This document shows positions 9,968-19,485 of a stretch of 44,197 nt of DNA, piece by piece. The stretch is from the NCBI GenBank assembly GCA_019358895.1, contig JAHHIG010000031.1:1-44197 (forward strand), written 5' to 3'. Source of the DNA: Tildeniella nuda ZEHNDER 1965/U140. GTDB lineage: Bacteria; Cyanobacteriota; Cyanobacteriia; Leptolyngbyales; Leptolyngbyaceae. A model generated the notes under the pieces. That model was not told the origin of the DNA, searched no databases, and saw nothing but the letters and a program-made list of their open reading frames with translations. Both the position numbers and the translations under genes were made by a program. Position 1 is the stretch's first letter; each line of letters begins with the position of its first letter.

Positions 9968-10553
9968 TCGGCGAATGTTCAGGATGTTGTTTGTACTATC
10001 CCTGAATCAGCCCATCAAACTCACAGAGCCTTCATGTTAAGAGCGATCGCCCAGAACCTCAGCCTGGAACCGAGCCAACTTAACTGATAGGACTGACGCA
10101 AAGCTCATTTTGTGATGGTCGCTCAAAAGTTAGCAAGGTGTCAGCATGTAAAGATCCCCGACTTCTACGATGGGCTTGCTTTTATGGCTTCGGTTTAACC
10201 AGAAGTTGGGGAGCTAAAAGACCGGAGATGTGCGATCGCGTCCTCTATGGGCACCGTTGGAGTGACAATGCTCGCAGCCTTACACCCGACTATGAGCGGG
10301 TTGTCCGAACATCACGAGAGCGTGCTTTAGGTTGTCATGATTCGCTTGATGCTGCGAGGCTTGACCAGAAATCATCGCACCTGGAAGTCCAAAACGACTG
10401 AACAAGCAGTTACCATCACGTTTTAAAACCTCAAGATCAGGCTGAATTTTCAAAGGTTACGACGAAAATGTGTTGCCGATTACCTATGAATTTGTGCCTT
10501 TACCCAAAGAATGTGGACATCTTCCTCACACACTCTAGCTGTCCGAGGTCTCT
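9968..10553. other. Spacer before the fusion gene
   Basis: About 585 bp with no gene I trust. It contains the inverted repeat at 10153-10214. An 87-codon frame at 10138-10401 runs through that repeat and has no recognisable features. A GAGG-type ribosome site lies just before the fusion gene start. Confidence 0.4.
10153..10214. repeat. Inverted repeat GATCCCCGACTTCT
   Basis: GATCCCCGACTTCT at 10153-10166 pairs with AGAAGTTGGGGAGC at 10201-10214 (12 of 14 positions) across a 34-bp loop. The motif resembles hairpin repeats common in cyanobacterial spacers. Confidence 0.6.
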
Positions 10554-13500
10554 ATGCGTCAGAAAACGGTTCGCTTCATCCTCAACGTTGCACTGCTAGT
10601 CGTCTTCTCTACACCTCTGATAGTGACGCAGATAGCGATCGCTGCTCCTGCCCTCAGCCTGGATCTCCCGACCTTTCCGTTACCAACGGATGTACCGGAG
10701 CAAACTATGGTGCGAATTGACGGTGACAGCAGCATGTCGCTGATTAACCAACGCCTGAAAGAACAGTATCAGCGGGAGTTTCCTGGCACACAGGTGTCGA
10801 TCGAGGCTCAGGGCACCGATGCGGCTCTGCAATCCTTACTCAAGGACGAGATTGATTTAGCGGCGATCGGTCGGTCGCTCACCAGCGCTGAGAAAGCAAA
10901 AGGGTTAAGCGAAATTCCTCTCAGCCAGGAGCGCATTGCGGTTCTGGTCGGCAGCAACAATTCCTTTAAGGGCAATCTCACCGTTGATCAATTCGTCAAA
11001 ATGCTCCGGGGCGAGATTAGCGATTGGTCAGAAGTTGGCGGTGCGCCCGGTGCGATTCGGGTGATCGATCGCCCCCTCACCAGCGACACTCGCATTGCCC
11101 TCAGCCGCTACGGCATCTTTCAGCCAGAGGGCTTGACTATTGGAGCAAATGCTGTGCAGCTTGAGGAAGATGATACAGCATCAATGATCCGACAATTGGG
11201 CACGGACGGCATTGGGTATGCGATCGCCAGCCAGGTCGTTAACCAGAACAAAGCTCGCCTTGTCAAGCTGGTTGTCATGCACGAAGCGCTTCCCGATGAC
11301 CCACTTTACCCCTACGCTCAACCTCGCGGCTATGCCTACAAAAAAGCCCCTGACGTAGCAGCTAGTTCCTTCCTTGGTTTGGCAACCGCCGCCTCTGGAC
11401 AGGCAGCCGTTGCTGCCGCTAAGACAGCCGAAGCGACCGCTGTTGTAGATGCCTTTAAGCCTATACCCATGATTTCGGTCGTGCAGACAGCGGAACCAGA
11501 TACGTCGCCCTTTGCCCAAACGTTCAAGGCAATCCCTTGGTGGCTGCGGTTAGTGTTGCCTCTGGGCTTGCTGGGGCTACTGCTCCAGTGGGTGTTGAAG
11601 CGCTTTGAGCCACAGCCGTTGAGTCCTTCAACCCGTCCTTCTGACCCGATCGCCGATCGCCCAATCGCTCCCGTCGAGAATCGTCCCATAAGGGCGACTT
11701 TGGTGGCACCAACGGTTTCTACGCCAACAGAATCGGCACCATCAGCCGTCAACGCTGCTCAATCAACGGTTGAAGAACCAGTTCCAGACGCGCCAACATC
11801 AGACGAAACGCCAGCGCCAGCAGCAGTGCCAGCCTCGGAAGAGTCTGCTCTTAACCCAATAACCGCGATCGCGGCAGGAGCAGCGGCTATTGTCGGTCAG
11901 GTAACAGCTGCAACCCGTCGTCAGAATTATTGGACAGACGCTCAGCAAGTGTATGAGCATGGCATCGAACTGGTTGCTGCGGGGCAAGCTAGCACAGCTC
12001 TGGGTTGCTTTGATCGGGCGATCGAGCTGAATCCTAGTTTTGCCGCTGCCTGGATTGCGAAAGGCAACGCGCTGGTTAACTTGGGACAGCGTGATGAAGC
12101 AAAGAGCCATTTGGCACGGGCGGCTGAGTTGCAACCCGGTGATGAAGCCATTACCCAGCTTCTGGCAGAACTAGACGCGGAACCAGGCGTTGCTGCAACA
12201 GTCCCTACGCCCAAGATCGCTGAAGCAACGGCTGAACTGGCGGTCACTGAGTCGATTCTTGCTGATGAAACGCTCCCTGAAGCAGCCGATGAGTCAATCA
12301 ATCCTGGTCTAAATAGTGCTGAAGCAACAACAGTAGAGCTAATCATTGCGGAGACTGTTCCCGAACCGATCGCGGCTGAAGCGTTGCCGGATGCGATCGT
12401 GGCTGAACTCACGACGCTGGAAGAAACCATTGATGAGCCGCTTGTTGAAGCCACACTCTCTGAAGCAGCCAGCAAGGCGATCGCGCCTGACTCATCCGTC
12501 ACTCCCACCCCTTCTCAACCGTCTCCTCAGCCACTTGCAGCAGAGTCCCGCAGCCCAATCAGTGCAACTGCCAGCGTGATCCCCCTTGGGGATATTCGCG
12601 AAGGGTTCAGCGTCGAAGCCTTCACGCAAGCCTTCCGGGATAATTTGCTGCGCTTTCAAGGCAAGCCGTTGGAAGCGGCAACGCCTCAGGATTGCTACAC
12701 GGTGCTTGCTTACATGGTGCGCGATCGCCTGATGCAGTTTGAAACGCCAGAAGCATTTTTAACCCATCCAGACAGTCGTTGGATCGGCGAGGTGTCCGCT
12801 GAATACACACCGGGACCGCACTTGCAAAACAATTTGGTCAACCTGGGCAGTATTGACGTTGTGCGCCAGGGTATTGAGGGCTTGGGATTCAATCTTGATG
12901 AGATTTGCGATCAGGAAGCAGAACCGGGACTTGGCAAAGGTGGCTTAGGACGGTTGATGGTTTGCTACCTGGAGTCGTTGTCTACGCAGGCAATTCCGGC
13001 GATCGGCTACGGCATTCGCTACGAATACGGCATCTTCGACCAGGAAATCCGCGATGGGTGGCAGGTAGAAACACCCGACACCTGGCTGCAAGCAGGCAAC
13101 CCCTGGGAAGTTGAACGTCCTGACAGCATGGCAGAGGTGAAGTTTGGCGGACGCACCGAAGCGTCTCTGGATGAGGAAGGACGCTATCGAGTTCGTTGGG
13201 TGCCGCAAGAGGTGGTTAAAGGCATTCCCTATGACACGCCGATCTTGGGCTATCAGGTGAAAACGGTTAACCTGCTACGTCTGTGGCGGGCAGAAAGCGA
13301 CAGTCCGTTAGGCAAAGTGTTATATCCCGTCGATGTGGATTTTCAGGGACAGGAGTTGCGTCTGAAGCAACAATTCTTTTTAGTCTCCTGTGCGATGCAA
13401 GATGCAATACGCCTACATCTTGAAGCGGGCAGAGCGATCGAGACGCTCCACGAACGGGTTGCCCTACAGCTTAACGACACCGATACCACGCTGGCAGTCC

Positions 13501-15002
13501 CAGAATTAATGCGGTTGCTGGTCGATGAACACGGTCTTGAGTGGGAACAGGCGTGGGAGATTACACGCAACACGCTTTCGTACACGAATCATAGTCTGAT
13601 GCCCGAAACGTTGGACGATCGCTGGTCGATCGCCATCCTTGCAGCCATCCTGCCCCGGCACCTGGAAATCATCTTTGAAATCAACGCCCGCTTTCTCGCA
13701 GAAAGCAACATTCATGTTGGCGATGATGTTGATCACCTGCGTCGGTTGTCTCTGATTGACGAAACGGGCGATCGTCACGTCCGGCTAAACAATTTGGCGT
13801 ATGTAGGCACTCATGCCATCAACGGCGTTTCTGCCTTACACACTGAACTGCTGGAACAGACCGTTCTATCTGATTTCTATGCGCTGTATCCAGATAAATT
13901 TAGCAACAAGACCAACGGTATTTCGCCCCGACGCTTTTTGCTGCTGAGCAATCCTCGACTGGCAGCTTTGATCACTCGTCGTTTGGGCGATCGCTGGATC
14001 ACCCATTTGGATGAACTACACCCACTTGCAGCAGCCGCGGATGATGGAAATTTCCGGCAGGAGTGGCATCAGGTGAAACAAGCAACGAAGCAGGATCTGG
14101 CAGCGATCGTGTGTCAGCAGACAGGTATTGAGGTGGATGTTCACTCCCTATTTGATGTTCAGGCAATGGTGCTGCACGAATCTAAACGGCAACACTTGAA
14201 CGTTCTGCACATCCTGACGCTGTACAACCAAATTAAAGCCAATCCCGATTTGGATGTAGTGCCTCGCACCGTTATCTTCAGCGGCAAGGCAGCACCGGAC
14301 TATTTCACTGCCAAGCTCATTATTAAGTTGATTCATGCCGTTGCCGATCTGGTCAATGCCGATCCGGATGTGCGAGGACGGCTCAAAGTCGTCTTTTTGC
14401 CTGATTTCACCCTCAAGGCGGCTCAGCGGCTTTTGCCAGCAGCCGATCTCGCAGAGCATCTTTCTACCGCAGGCACAGAAGCATCAGACACAGGCAATAT
14501 GATGGCGGCGCTGAACGGTGGATTAATCATCGGCACACCGGATGGTTCCAACCTGGAGCTGTTTCAAGCGGTCGGTGCAGCAAACGCCTTCCAGTTTGGC
14601 TTAACGGTTACAGAGGCGGCAGTTTTGCGGGCAACAGGTTACAACCCCTGGGAGGTTTATCACGCCAACTCCAACTTGAAAGCAGCGATCGACCTGCTCA
14701 CTTCTGGCACGCTGTCTCACGGTGATACAGAGCTGTTTCAGCCGCTGGTGCATCTACTCTTATCCTCTGACTACTATCTGTTGCTGGCAGATTACCAGCC
14801 CTACATCGACTGTCAGGCGCAGGTGAGTCAAACCTACCGTGACTCGGATGCCTGGACGCGCAAGTCCATTCTCACAACCGCAAAAATGGGCAAGTTTTCG
14901 AGCGATCGTTCCATTCGCGAATACTGCCAAAACATCTGGAACGTAGAGCCAGTGAACGTCGAAATCGCCGATTATGTGCCGTCGAAAGCTGCTTTGATGT
15001 GA
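10554..15002 (+). CDS. PstS-like domain + TM + TPR + inactive-looking glycogen phosphorylase fusion
   Basis: 1482 residues in one frame. In order: signal/anchor (8-29); PstS/PBP-like domain (about 50-300; VRIDGDSSMSLINQRL, DLAAIGRSLTSAE); membrane helix (331-348, LRLVLPLGLLGLLLQWVL) ending in basic residues; Pro/Ala/Glu-rich linker; TPR pair (about 462-540; ALGCFDRAIELNPSFAAAW); a second acidic linker; a GT35 phosphorylase domain (680-1482). That domain is recognisable throughout (YGIRYEYGIF, GWQVETPDTWL, TNGISPRRFL, AGTEAS). The PLP lysine site normally reads GTGNMKF but here is DTGNMMA (Met1317). Other changes are GLGNGG to GLGKGG (Lys795), NDTHP to NDTDT (Asp977) and HEYKRQ to HESKRQ. It is probably not a working phosphorylase. 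The helix would place the PstS-like part outside and TPR/phosphorylase inside. Confidence 0.9.
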   Translation: MRQKTVRFILNVALLVVFSTPLIVTQIAIAAPALSLDLPTFPLPTDVPEQTMVRIDGDSSMSLINQRLKEQYQREFPGTQVSIEAQGTDAALQSLLKDEIDLAAIGRSLTSAEKAKGLSEIPLSQERIAVLVGSNNSFKGNLTVDQFVKMLRGEISDWSEVGGAPGAIRVIDRPLTSDTRIALSRYGIFQPEGLTIGANAVQLEEDDTASMIRQLGTDGIGYAIASQVVNQNKARLVKLVVMHEALPDDPLYPYAQPRGYAYKKAPDVAASSFLGLATAASGQAAVAAAKTAEATAVVDAFKPIPMISVVQTAEPDTSPFAQTFKAIPWWLRLVLPLGLLGLLLQWVLKRFEPQPLSPSTRPSDPIADRPIAPVENRPIRATLVAPTVSTPTESAPSAVNAAQSTVEEPVPDAPTSDETPAPAAVPASEESALNPITAIAAGAAAIVGQVTAATRRQNYWTDAQQVYEHGIELVAAGQASTALGCFDRAIELNPSFAAAWIAKGNALVNLGQRDEAKSHLARAAELQPGDEAITQLLAELDAEPGVAATVPTPKIAEATAELAVTESILADETLPEAADESINPGLNSAEATTVELIIAETVPEPIAAEALPDAIVAELTTLEETIDEPLVEATLSEAASKAIAPDSSVTPTPSQPSPQPLAAESRSPISATASVIPLGDIREGFSVEAFTQAFRDNLLRFQGKPLEAATPQDCYTVLAYMVRDRLMQFETPEAFLTHPDSRWIGEVSAEYTPGPHLQNNLVNLGSIDVVRQGIEGLGFNLDEICDQEAEPGLGKGGLGRLMVCYLESLSTQAIPAIGYGIRYEYGIFDQEIRDGWQVETPDTWLQAGNPWEVERPDSMAEVKFGGRTEASLDEEGRYRVRWVPQEVVKGIPYDTPILGYQVKTVNLLRLWRAESDSPLGKVLYPVDVDFQGQELRLKQQFFLVSCAMQDAIRLHLEAGRAIETLHERVALQLNDTDTTLAVPELMRLLVDEHGLEWEQAWEITRNTLSYTNHSLMPETLDDRWSIAILAAILPRHLEIIFEINARFLAESNIHVGDDVDHLRRLSLIDETGDRHVRLNNLAYVGTHAINGVSALHTELLEQTVLSDFYALYPDKFSNKTNGISPRRFLLLSNPRLAALITRRLGDRWITHLDELHPLAAAADDGNFRQEWHQVKQATKQDLAAIVCQQTGIEVDVHSLFDVQAMVLHESKRQHLNVLHILTLYNQIKANPDLDVVPRTVIFSGKAAPDYFTAKLIIKLIHAVADLVNADPDVRGRLKVVFLPDFTLKAAQRLLPAADLAEHLSTAGTEASDTGNMMAALNGGLIIGTPDGSNLELFQAVGAANAFQFGLTVTEAAVLRATGYNPWEVYHANSNLKAAIDLLTSGTLSHGDTELFQPLVHLLLSSDYYLLLADYQPYIDCQAQVSQTYRDSDAWTRKSILTTAKMGKFSSDRSIREYCQNIWNVEPVNVEIADYVPSKAALM

Positions 15003-15058
15003 AAAAGTTTTTAAGCAATCAGCGGTCAGCCGTCAGCCGTCAGCAATGAGTGCAGCAT

Positions 15059-15128
15059 TAGCTGAAAGCTGAAAGCTGATAGCTGATAGCTGATAGCCGA
15101 AAGCTGATAGCTGATAGCTGATAGCTCA
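15059..15128. repeat. 7-bp tandem repeat TAGCTGA x10
   Basis: Ten contiguous heptamers (TAGCTGA, AAGCTGA, with one TAGCCGA and a final TAGCTCA) lie between the fusion gene and transaldolase. They are preceded by CGTCAGC-type units from about 15020. This is the STRR type of filamentous cyanobacteria. A related array lies at 29635-29735. Confidence 0.9.
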
Positions 15129-15285
15129 TAAAAAGCTATTTCTCAGCTATGAATGTTACCGTCAACGTGTAGAGACGCAAGGCAATCATTTTCAGAGTCG
15201 TGCGAACTGCTTTACTACTGCGTACCCTAAGAAGGGGTCTCTAAGGCAAAATCAACAGTAACTGGACTATTAAAGGAGATTAGAG

Positions 15286-16467
15286 ATGGCTAAGACTTTG
15301 CTAGAGCAACTTCGGGACATGACGATCGTCGTTGCCGATACAGGAGACATTCAGGCGATCGAAAAATTTACGCCCCGCGATGCCACGACTAACCCGTCGC
15401 TGATCACCGCTGCTGCCCAAATGCCCCAGTATCAGAGCATTGTGGATGAAACTCTACTCCAGGCAAAGAAAGATGCGGGCGCAGGAGCCACCGAAGCGCA
15501 GATTGTGTCCCTGGCGTTCGATCGACTGGCGGTATCCTTCGGCAAAAAGATTCTGGCAATTGTGCCCAAACGGGTGTCTACTGAAGTTGATGCGCGGCTC
15601 TCTTACGACACCGATGCCACGATCGCGAAAGGGCGTTATCTCATTGCCGAATACGAAAAAGCAGGCATTTCCCGCGATCGTGTGTTGATCAAAATCGCCT
15701 CGACTTGGGAAGGCATCAAAGCCGCTGAAGTGCTGGAGCAAGAAGGCATTCACTGCAATCTGACGCTGCTGTTTGGGCTGCATCAGGCGATCGCCTGTGC
15801 CGAAGCCAAAGCCACCCTCATTTCTCCCTTTGTCGGACGGATTCTCGACTGGTACAAAAAAGATACGGGCAAAGACTACGCTGCTACCGAAGATCCAGGC
15901 GTGCTCTCTGTGACCACTATCTACAATTACTATAAAAAGTTTGGCTACAAAACCGAAGTCATGGGAGCCAGCTTCCGCAGTCTTGGCGAAATCACCGAAT
16001 TAGCAGGTTGTGATCTGCTGACCATTTCTCCAAACTTGTTAGCACAGTTGCAGGAAACCATCGCAGACCTGCCCCGCAAGCTTGATCCCGCTCAGGCAGC
16101 CGCTTTATCCATCGAAAAAATCTCAATAGATAAAGCCACCTTTGACCAGATGCACGCCGCCGATCGCATGGCAACCGAGAAGCTTGACGAAGGCATCAAA
16201 GGCTTTAGCAAAGCACTCGAAAGCCTGGAAGGACTGCTTGCCAAGCGATTGGCTTCTCTTGCTGGCACCACAGTGGTTAGTGAAGCAGCCGATCACATTT
16301 TTCATGCCTATGACTTAGACGGCGACGGGTTTATCACCCGCGAAGAATGGATGGGCGCTGATGTTGTTTTTGATGCTCTGGACGCTGACCATGACGGCAA
16401 AATCACTCCCGCCGAGATGAGCGCAGGGCTAGGAGCAGTGCTGCCACTCGCAACCGTTTCAGCATGA
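15286..16467 (+). CDS. tal: Transaldolase with C-terminal EF-hand pair
   Basis: 393 residues, preceded by a strong AAAGGAGA ribosome site. The barrel begins [17 protein letters not shown] and has [11 protein letters not shown], with the Schiff-base lysine in [11 protein letters not shown] (Lys136). It transfers a dihydroxyacetone unit in the pentose phosphate pathway. The C-terminus carries two EF-hand loops, [12 protein letters not shown] (343-354) and [12 protein letters not shown] (366-377), both with full acidic ligand sets. Transaldolases with such an extension are known in cyanobacteria and suggest calcium binding. It follows the fusion gene by 283 bp containing heptamer repeats and is probably separately transcribed. 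Confidence 0.95.
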   Translation: MAKTLLEQLRDMTIVVADTGDIQAIEKFTPRDATTNPSLITAAAQMPQYQSIVDETLLQAKKDAGAGATEAQIVSLAFDRLAVSFGKKILAIVPKRVSTEVDARLSYDTDATIAKGRYLIAEYEKAGISRDRVLIKIASTWEGIKAAEVLEQEGIHCNLTLLFGLHQAIACAEAKATLISPFVGRILDWYKKDTGKDYAATEDPGVLSVTTIYNYYKKFGYKTEVMGASFRSLGEITELAGCDLLTISPNLLAQLQETIADLPRKLDPAQAAALSIEKISIDKATFDQMHAADRMATEKLDEGIKGFSKALESLEGLLAKRLASLAGTTVVSEAADHIFHAYDLDGDGFITREEWMGADVVFDALDADHDGKITPAEMSAGLGAVLPLATVSA

Positions 16468-16486
16468 GCCTGTAACAAGCAGATCG

Positions 16487-16624
16487 GGCGATGCTGCATA
16501 CGAACCCTCATCCCCAGCCCTTTTCCTCAGGGAGAAAGGAGCTAGAAGTCTTATCCCCTCTCCTTCTGGGAGAGGGCTAGGGTGAGGGGAAATTCAGGCA
16601 TTCATACATCAATTCAGCAACGCT
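16487..16624. mobile_element. Miniature inverted-repeat element, copy 2 (diverged)
   Basis: The core CCCTCATCCCCAGCCC ... GAGGGCTAGGGTGAGGG (16505-16588) matches the copy at 4136. The ends are diverged: GGCGATGCTGCAT on the left and ATTCAGCAACGCT on the right. No target duplication is evident. It lies in the transaldolase-acetate kinase spacer and could act as a transcription barrier. Confidence 0.65.
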
Positions 16625-16744
16625 GGAGCTTTCTAGAAGAGAACTACTAAGCAATTGACAAAGTGGGACGGACAGAGGTTGCCTTGGCTTTGTCAGTCTT
16701 AGAGCAGCGCATTGTGTCATCCATGCCTCTTAGAACGCTGATTC

Positions 16745-17956
16745 ATGAAAATACTGATCCTGAATGCAGGCTCTAGCAGCCAAAAAAGTTGCTTGTATGA
16801 GGTCGGCGATCGCCTTCCCGATCAGCCTCCCGCTCCACTTTGGGAAGCCAATGTCGATTGGACCCATCAACAGGGCTGTGCAGAAATTAAGGTCAAAACG
16901 GCAAACGGTGCTGTGTTGGAAGAGAACATTCCCGTTCAGCAGCGCCCCAAAGTCATTGCCCACATGCTAGAAACCCTTTGGCAAGGTGAAACTAAAGTCA
17001 TTGATCAGCCAGCCGCGATCGATCGAGTGGGGCATCGCGTCGTGCATGGCGGACAAGATTATCGAGAGAGCGTGCGAATCACACCAGACGTGAAAGCAGC
17101 GATCGCTCAACTCGCGGTACTGGCTCCTGTGCATAATCCCGCTAACCTGGAAGGCATTGAGGCGATCGAACTGGCATTGGGTAACGATGTGCCGCAAATC
17201 GCCGTCTTTGACACTGCGTTCCATAGCCAAATCCCCGATGCAGCGGCGATCTATCCGGGTCCCTATCAGTGGGTCGATCGCGGCATTCGGCGCTATGGGT
17301 TTCACGGTATCAGCCATCAATACTGCGCGCAACGGACTGCTCAACTGCTCAACCGCGATTTACAAGACCTGCGATTGATCATTTGTCATCTGGGCAATGG
17401 CTGCTCCCTTTCTGCCATTCAGCATGGGCACAGCATTGATACAACAATGGGCTTTACGCCTTTAGAAGGGTTAATGATGGGCACTCGGTCTGGCTCCGTT
17501 GATCCTAGTATTCTGATTCACCTCATGAGACAAGAAGGCTATACGGCTGACCAACTCGATCAGGAACTGAACAAAGCCTCTGGCTTGCTGGGAGTCTCTG
17601 GTGTATCCGCCGATCTGCGTCAGGTGATGGTAGCAATCGAGGCAGGTAACGCTCAAGCACAGTTAGCGTTCGATATCTATATCCATCGCCTGCGATCGTG
17701 TATGGGTGCCATGCTTGCCAGTTTAGGCGGTTTGGATGCTCTGGTTTTCACAGCAGGCGTAGGCGAAAATGCGGCGATCGTCCGCGCCCGTGCCTGCCAG
17801 AACTTTGCTTTTATAGGTTTGAAGCTCGACTCTGAAAAAAATCAAAACCATCCGGTTGATCAAGAGATTGCTACGGCTGATTCCACCGTACGCATCTTTG
17901 TCATCCACACTCAGGAGGATTGGGCGATCGCTCAGGACTGTTATCGTCTGGCTTGA
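16745..17956 (+). CDS. ackA: Acetate kinase
   Basis: 403 residues, normal length. It opens MKILILNAGSSSQKSCLYEV, the ASKHA phosphate-binding start, and contains HRVVHGG, FDTAFH, RYGFHGISHQY, HLGNGCSLSAI, FTPLEGLMMGTRSG and FTAGVGENA, all typical of AckA. It interconverts acetyl phosphate and acetate with ADP/ATP. A BioD-like/DRTGG protein at 35204 resembles the regulatory half of phosphotransacetylases, but no Pta catalytic domain is in the window. It is separated from transaldolase by a miniature element. Confidence 0.97.
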   Translation: MKILILNAGSSSQKSCLYEVGDRLPDQPPAPLWEANVDWTHQQGCAEIKVKTANGAVLEENIPVQQRPKVIAHMLETLWQGETKVIDQPAAIDRVGHRVVHGGQDYRESVRITPDVKAAIAQLAVLAPVHNPANLEGIEAIELALGNDVPQIAVFDTAFHSQIPDAAAIYPGPYQWVDRGIRRYGFHGISHQYCAQRTAQLLNRDLQDLRLIICHLGNGCSLSAIQHGHSIDTTMGFTPLEGLMMGTRSGSVDPSILIHLMRQEGYTADQLDQELNKASGLLGVSGVSADLRQVMVAIEAGNAQAQLAFDIYIHRLRSCMGAMLASLGGLDALVFTAGVGENAAIVRARACQNFAFIGLKLDSEKNQNHPVDQEIATADSTVRIFVIHTQEDWAIAQDCYRLA

Positions 17957-18116
17957 GATTGGTGCATGAGAACGTAATACTCTTTAAAGCCTCCACATAC
18001 AAGTTTCTTATTGTTTTCCTCTAGAGTGGTTAGTGTCAGGACTGTCGTCATTCTGGCAATTCAGTTGCTAAGAACACGACATCAACTTGATTGTTGCCAT
18101 CTATGAGGGTTTTGAA

Positions 18117-18584
18117 ATGACTGCAACGTATACGCCCGAAGAAGCTGGAACTGTGATCAAAGCCGTAACCACAAGCGGTTTAGCTGTTGCAATCGCCGAT
18201 ATAGGGATTGTTTCAACGGCGATCGAAGCCACCGCGATGATGAAAGAAATTGTGGGCGCAAGCAAGACGTATCCAAACAACGCGTTGATTCAAGCCGTCT
18301 TTTCTGAAGAAAGCCTGAAAAAGTCATCTCCAGGCGATCCTGGTAAAGATATCACGCCAGATAATGCGGCTGAAAAAGCGATCGTTGCGATTAATGCAGC
18401 CGTGGCGATCGTGAATGCAAAAGCATCCCCTGAAGAAGTGAACGAATACAAACAGTTCATTTACGCAACTGCCGATCGTGTGGCTAATGCCGCTGGTGAA
18501 GGTTTGTTTGGCACGGGTTCTAACAAAGTCAGCGCAAAGGAAGCTGCCACACTTGCCAAGCTTAAAACGGCATTGGGAGTTTAA
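18117..18584 (+). CDS. Hypothetical Ala-rich protein
   Basis: 155 residues from the ATG at 18117, which is preceded by GAGGG at good spacing; a TTG start at 18087 would add ten residues. The protein is Ala/Val rich with an N-terminal helix-like segment (LAVAIADIGIVSTAIEATAMM) and a C-terminal part ATLAKLKTALGV. I do not recognise a domain. It resembles short conserved hypothetical proteins of cyanobacteria, but no function can be offered. It may be followed by a hairpin at 18631. Confidence 0.75.
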   Translation: MTATYTPEEAGTVIKAVTTSGLAVAIADIGIVSTAIEATAMMKEIVGASKTYPNNALIQAVFSEESLKKSSPGDPGKDITPDNAAEKAIVAINAAVAIVNAKASPEEVNEYKQFIYATADRVANAAGEGLFGTGSNKVSAKEAATLAKLKTALGV

Positions 18585-18630
18585 CGTCACAAAAAATGAC
18601 GCGTTAATTTGACTGTCGATTGCATTGTGG

Positions 18631-18663
18631 TTGCCGTCTGTTGTCCTCATTGACAGACGGCAA
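18631..18663 (+). terminator. Perfect 11-bp stem-loop, possible terminator
   Basis: TTGCCGTCTGT and ACAGACGGCAA form a perfect 11-bp stem with an 11-base loop, 46 bp after the hypothetical gene. No T-run follows, so it may be a transcript-stabilising hairpin or factor-assisted terminator. Confidence 0.5.
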
Positions 18664-18754
18664 ATGTGCACCGGACAATTTTGACGAGACCTTGAAGCAT
18701 TCAGATGAACCAATGTTCTTTTTACAGAGTACGAGTGATTAGGAGTTTTTAGTG

Positions 18755-19378
18755 ATGATGCTCAGCCTTTCTGCCCCATTGCGTCGCCTGCTGGTTTCCC
18801 TTTCTTTTTGCTTTGTGTTGCTGCTGACGACGGCTTGTACTCCTAAAGCAACGTCTCCCTTCGCTCAAGCACAGCAAGATTCGACGCGTAGGGGCGCACC
18901 AACTGCTGTGGCTAAAACGGCTGAACAAGGTGCCTCCTTTAATAAACTATTTCCGCGTGAAGTGAAGGGCTATGAGATTATCCCGACACAGGAAAAGAAA
19001 GGGTTTGCTGAATATAAGGTGCTACAAAATAGCAAACCAGTTGCCATGCTGTCGATCAGCGATACAACCAGTCTTCCGACAGCCGCTGCTAAGTATCAGG
19101 CAACCGATTTTAAGGTGGCAAACTATCCGGCAGTCGATCAGGGTACAACAGCAACGGGCATTCTGATCAATAACCGCTATCAGGTCAAAGTACTTTCTCG
19201 TGATCCCTCGTTTACAAGAGACGATCGCCTTGCGTGGCTGCAAAAGTTTGACCTGGTACAGTTAGCAACATTCAAGCCTGCGCCTGCACCGATCGCCAAA
19301 GCCTTACCAGCGCGATCGCCTGCTGCCCCACTTTTGCCAGCTAAGCGCCCTACCCTAACACCACAACCAGCGACCTGA
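18755..19378 (+). CDS. Lipoprotein of unknown function
   Basis: 207 residues from ATG at 18755, with AGGAG about 11 bp before it. The N-terminus RRLLVSLSFCFVLLLTTAC is a lipoprotein signal with lipobox LTTAC (Cys28). The mature part (FNKLFPREVKGYEIIPTQEKKGFAEYKV, KVANYPAVDQGTTATGIL) is compact and alpha/beta-like, ending in a Pro/Ala-rich tail. I do not recognise the family. It should be membrane-anchored outside the cytoplasm. Upstream is the hypothetical gene on the same strand, 170 bp away. Confidence 0.75.
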   Translation: MMLSLSAPLRRLLVSLSFCFVLLLTTACTPKATSPFAQAQQDSTRRGAPTAVAKTAEQGASFNKLFPREVKGYEIIPTQEKKGFAEYKVLQNSKPVAMLSISDTTSLPTAAAKYQATDFKVANYPAVDQGTTATGILINNRYQVKVLSRDPSFTRDDRLAWLQKFDLVQLATFKPAPAPIAKALPARSPAAPLLPAKRPTLTPQPAT

Positions 19379-19432
19379 TGATGATTTGCTAAAGCTAAGG
19401 GCTTTGCGGTTTAATAGCCGACCAATGAATCA

Positions 19433-19485
19433 GGTTTCGACGGCGCTCAACCTTCAGTCGTAGCGGGTTGAGCGTAGCCGAAACC
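19433..19485. repeat. Inverted repeat GGTTTCG...CGAAACC
   Basis: GGTTTCGACGGCGCTCAACC is followed by GGTTGAGCGTAGCCGAAACC, an imperfect 20-bp inverted repeat with a 13-bp loop. It lies between the convergent lipoprotein and GH63-like genes and could stop transcription from both sides. I recognise it as a common cyanobacterial spacer palindrome. Confidence 0.7.

Noticed and set aside
10138-10401. 87-codon frame in the spacer before the fusion gene
   Set aside because: It runs through an inverted repeat, has no ribosome site and no recognisable protein feature.
11942-12508. Long antisense frame rich in Ser/Ala inside the fusion gene
   Set aside because: It mirrors the Ala/Glu/Pro linker and TPR codons of the real gene; no start signal or domain.
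16487-16624. Target duplication around element copy 2
   Set aside because: Flanks GCAGATCG and GGAGCTTT do not match; the element is too diverged to define.
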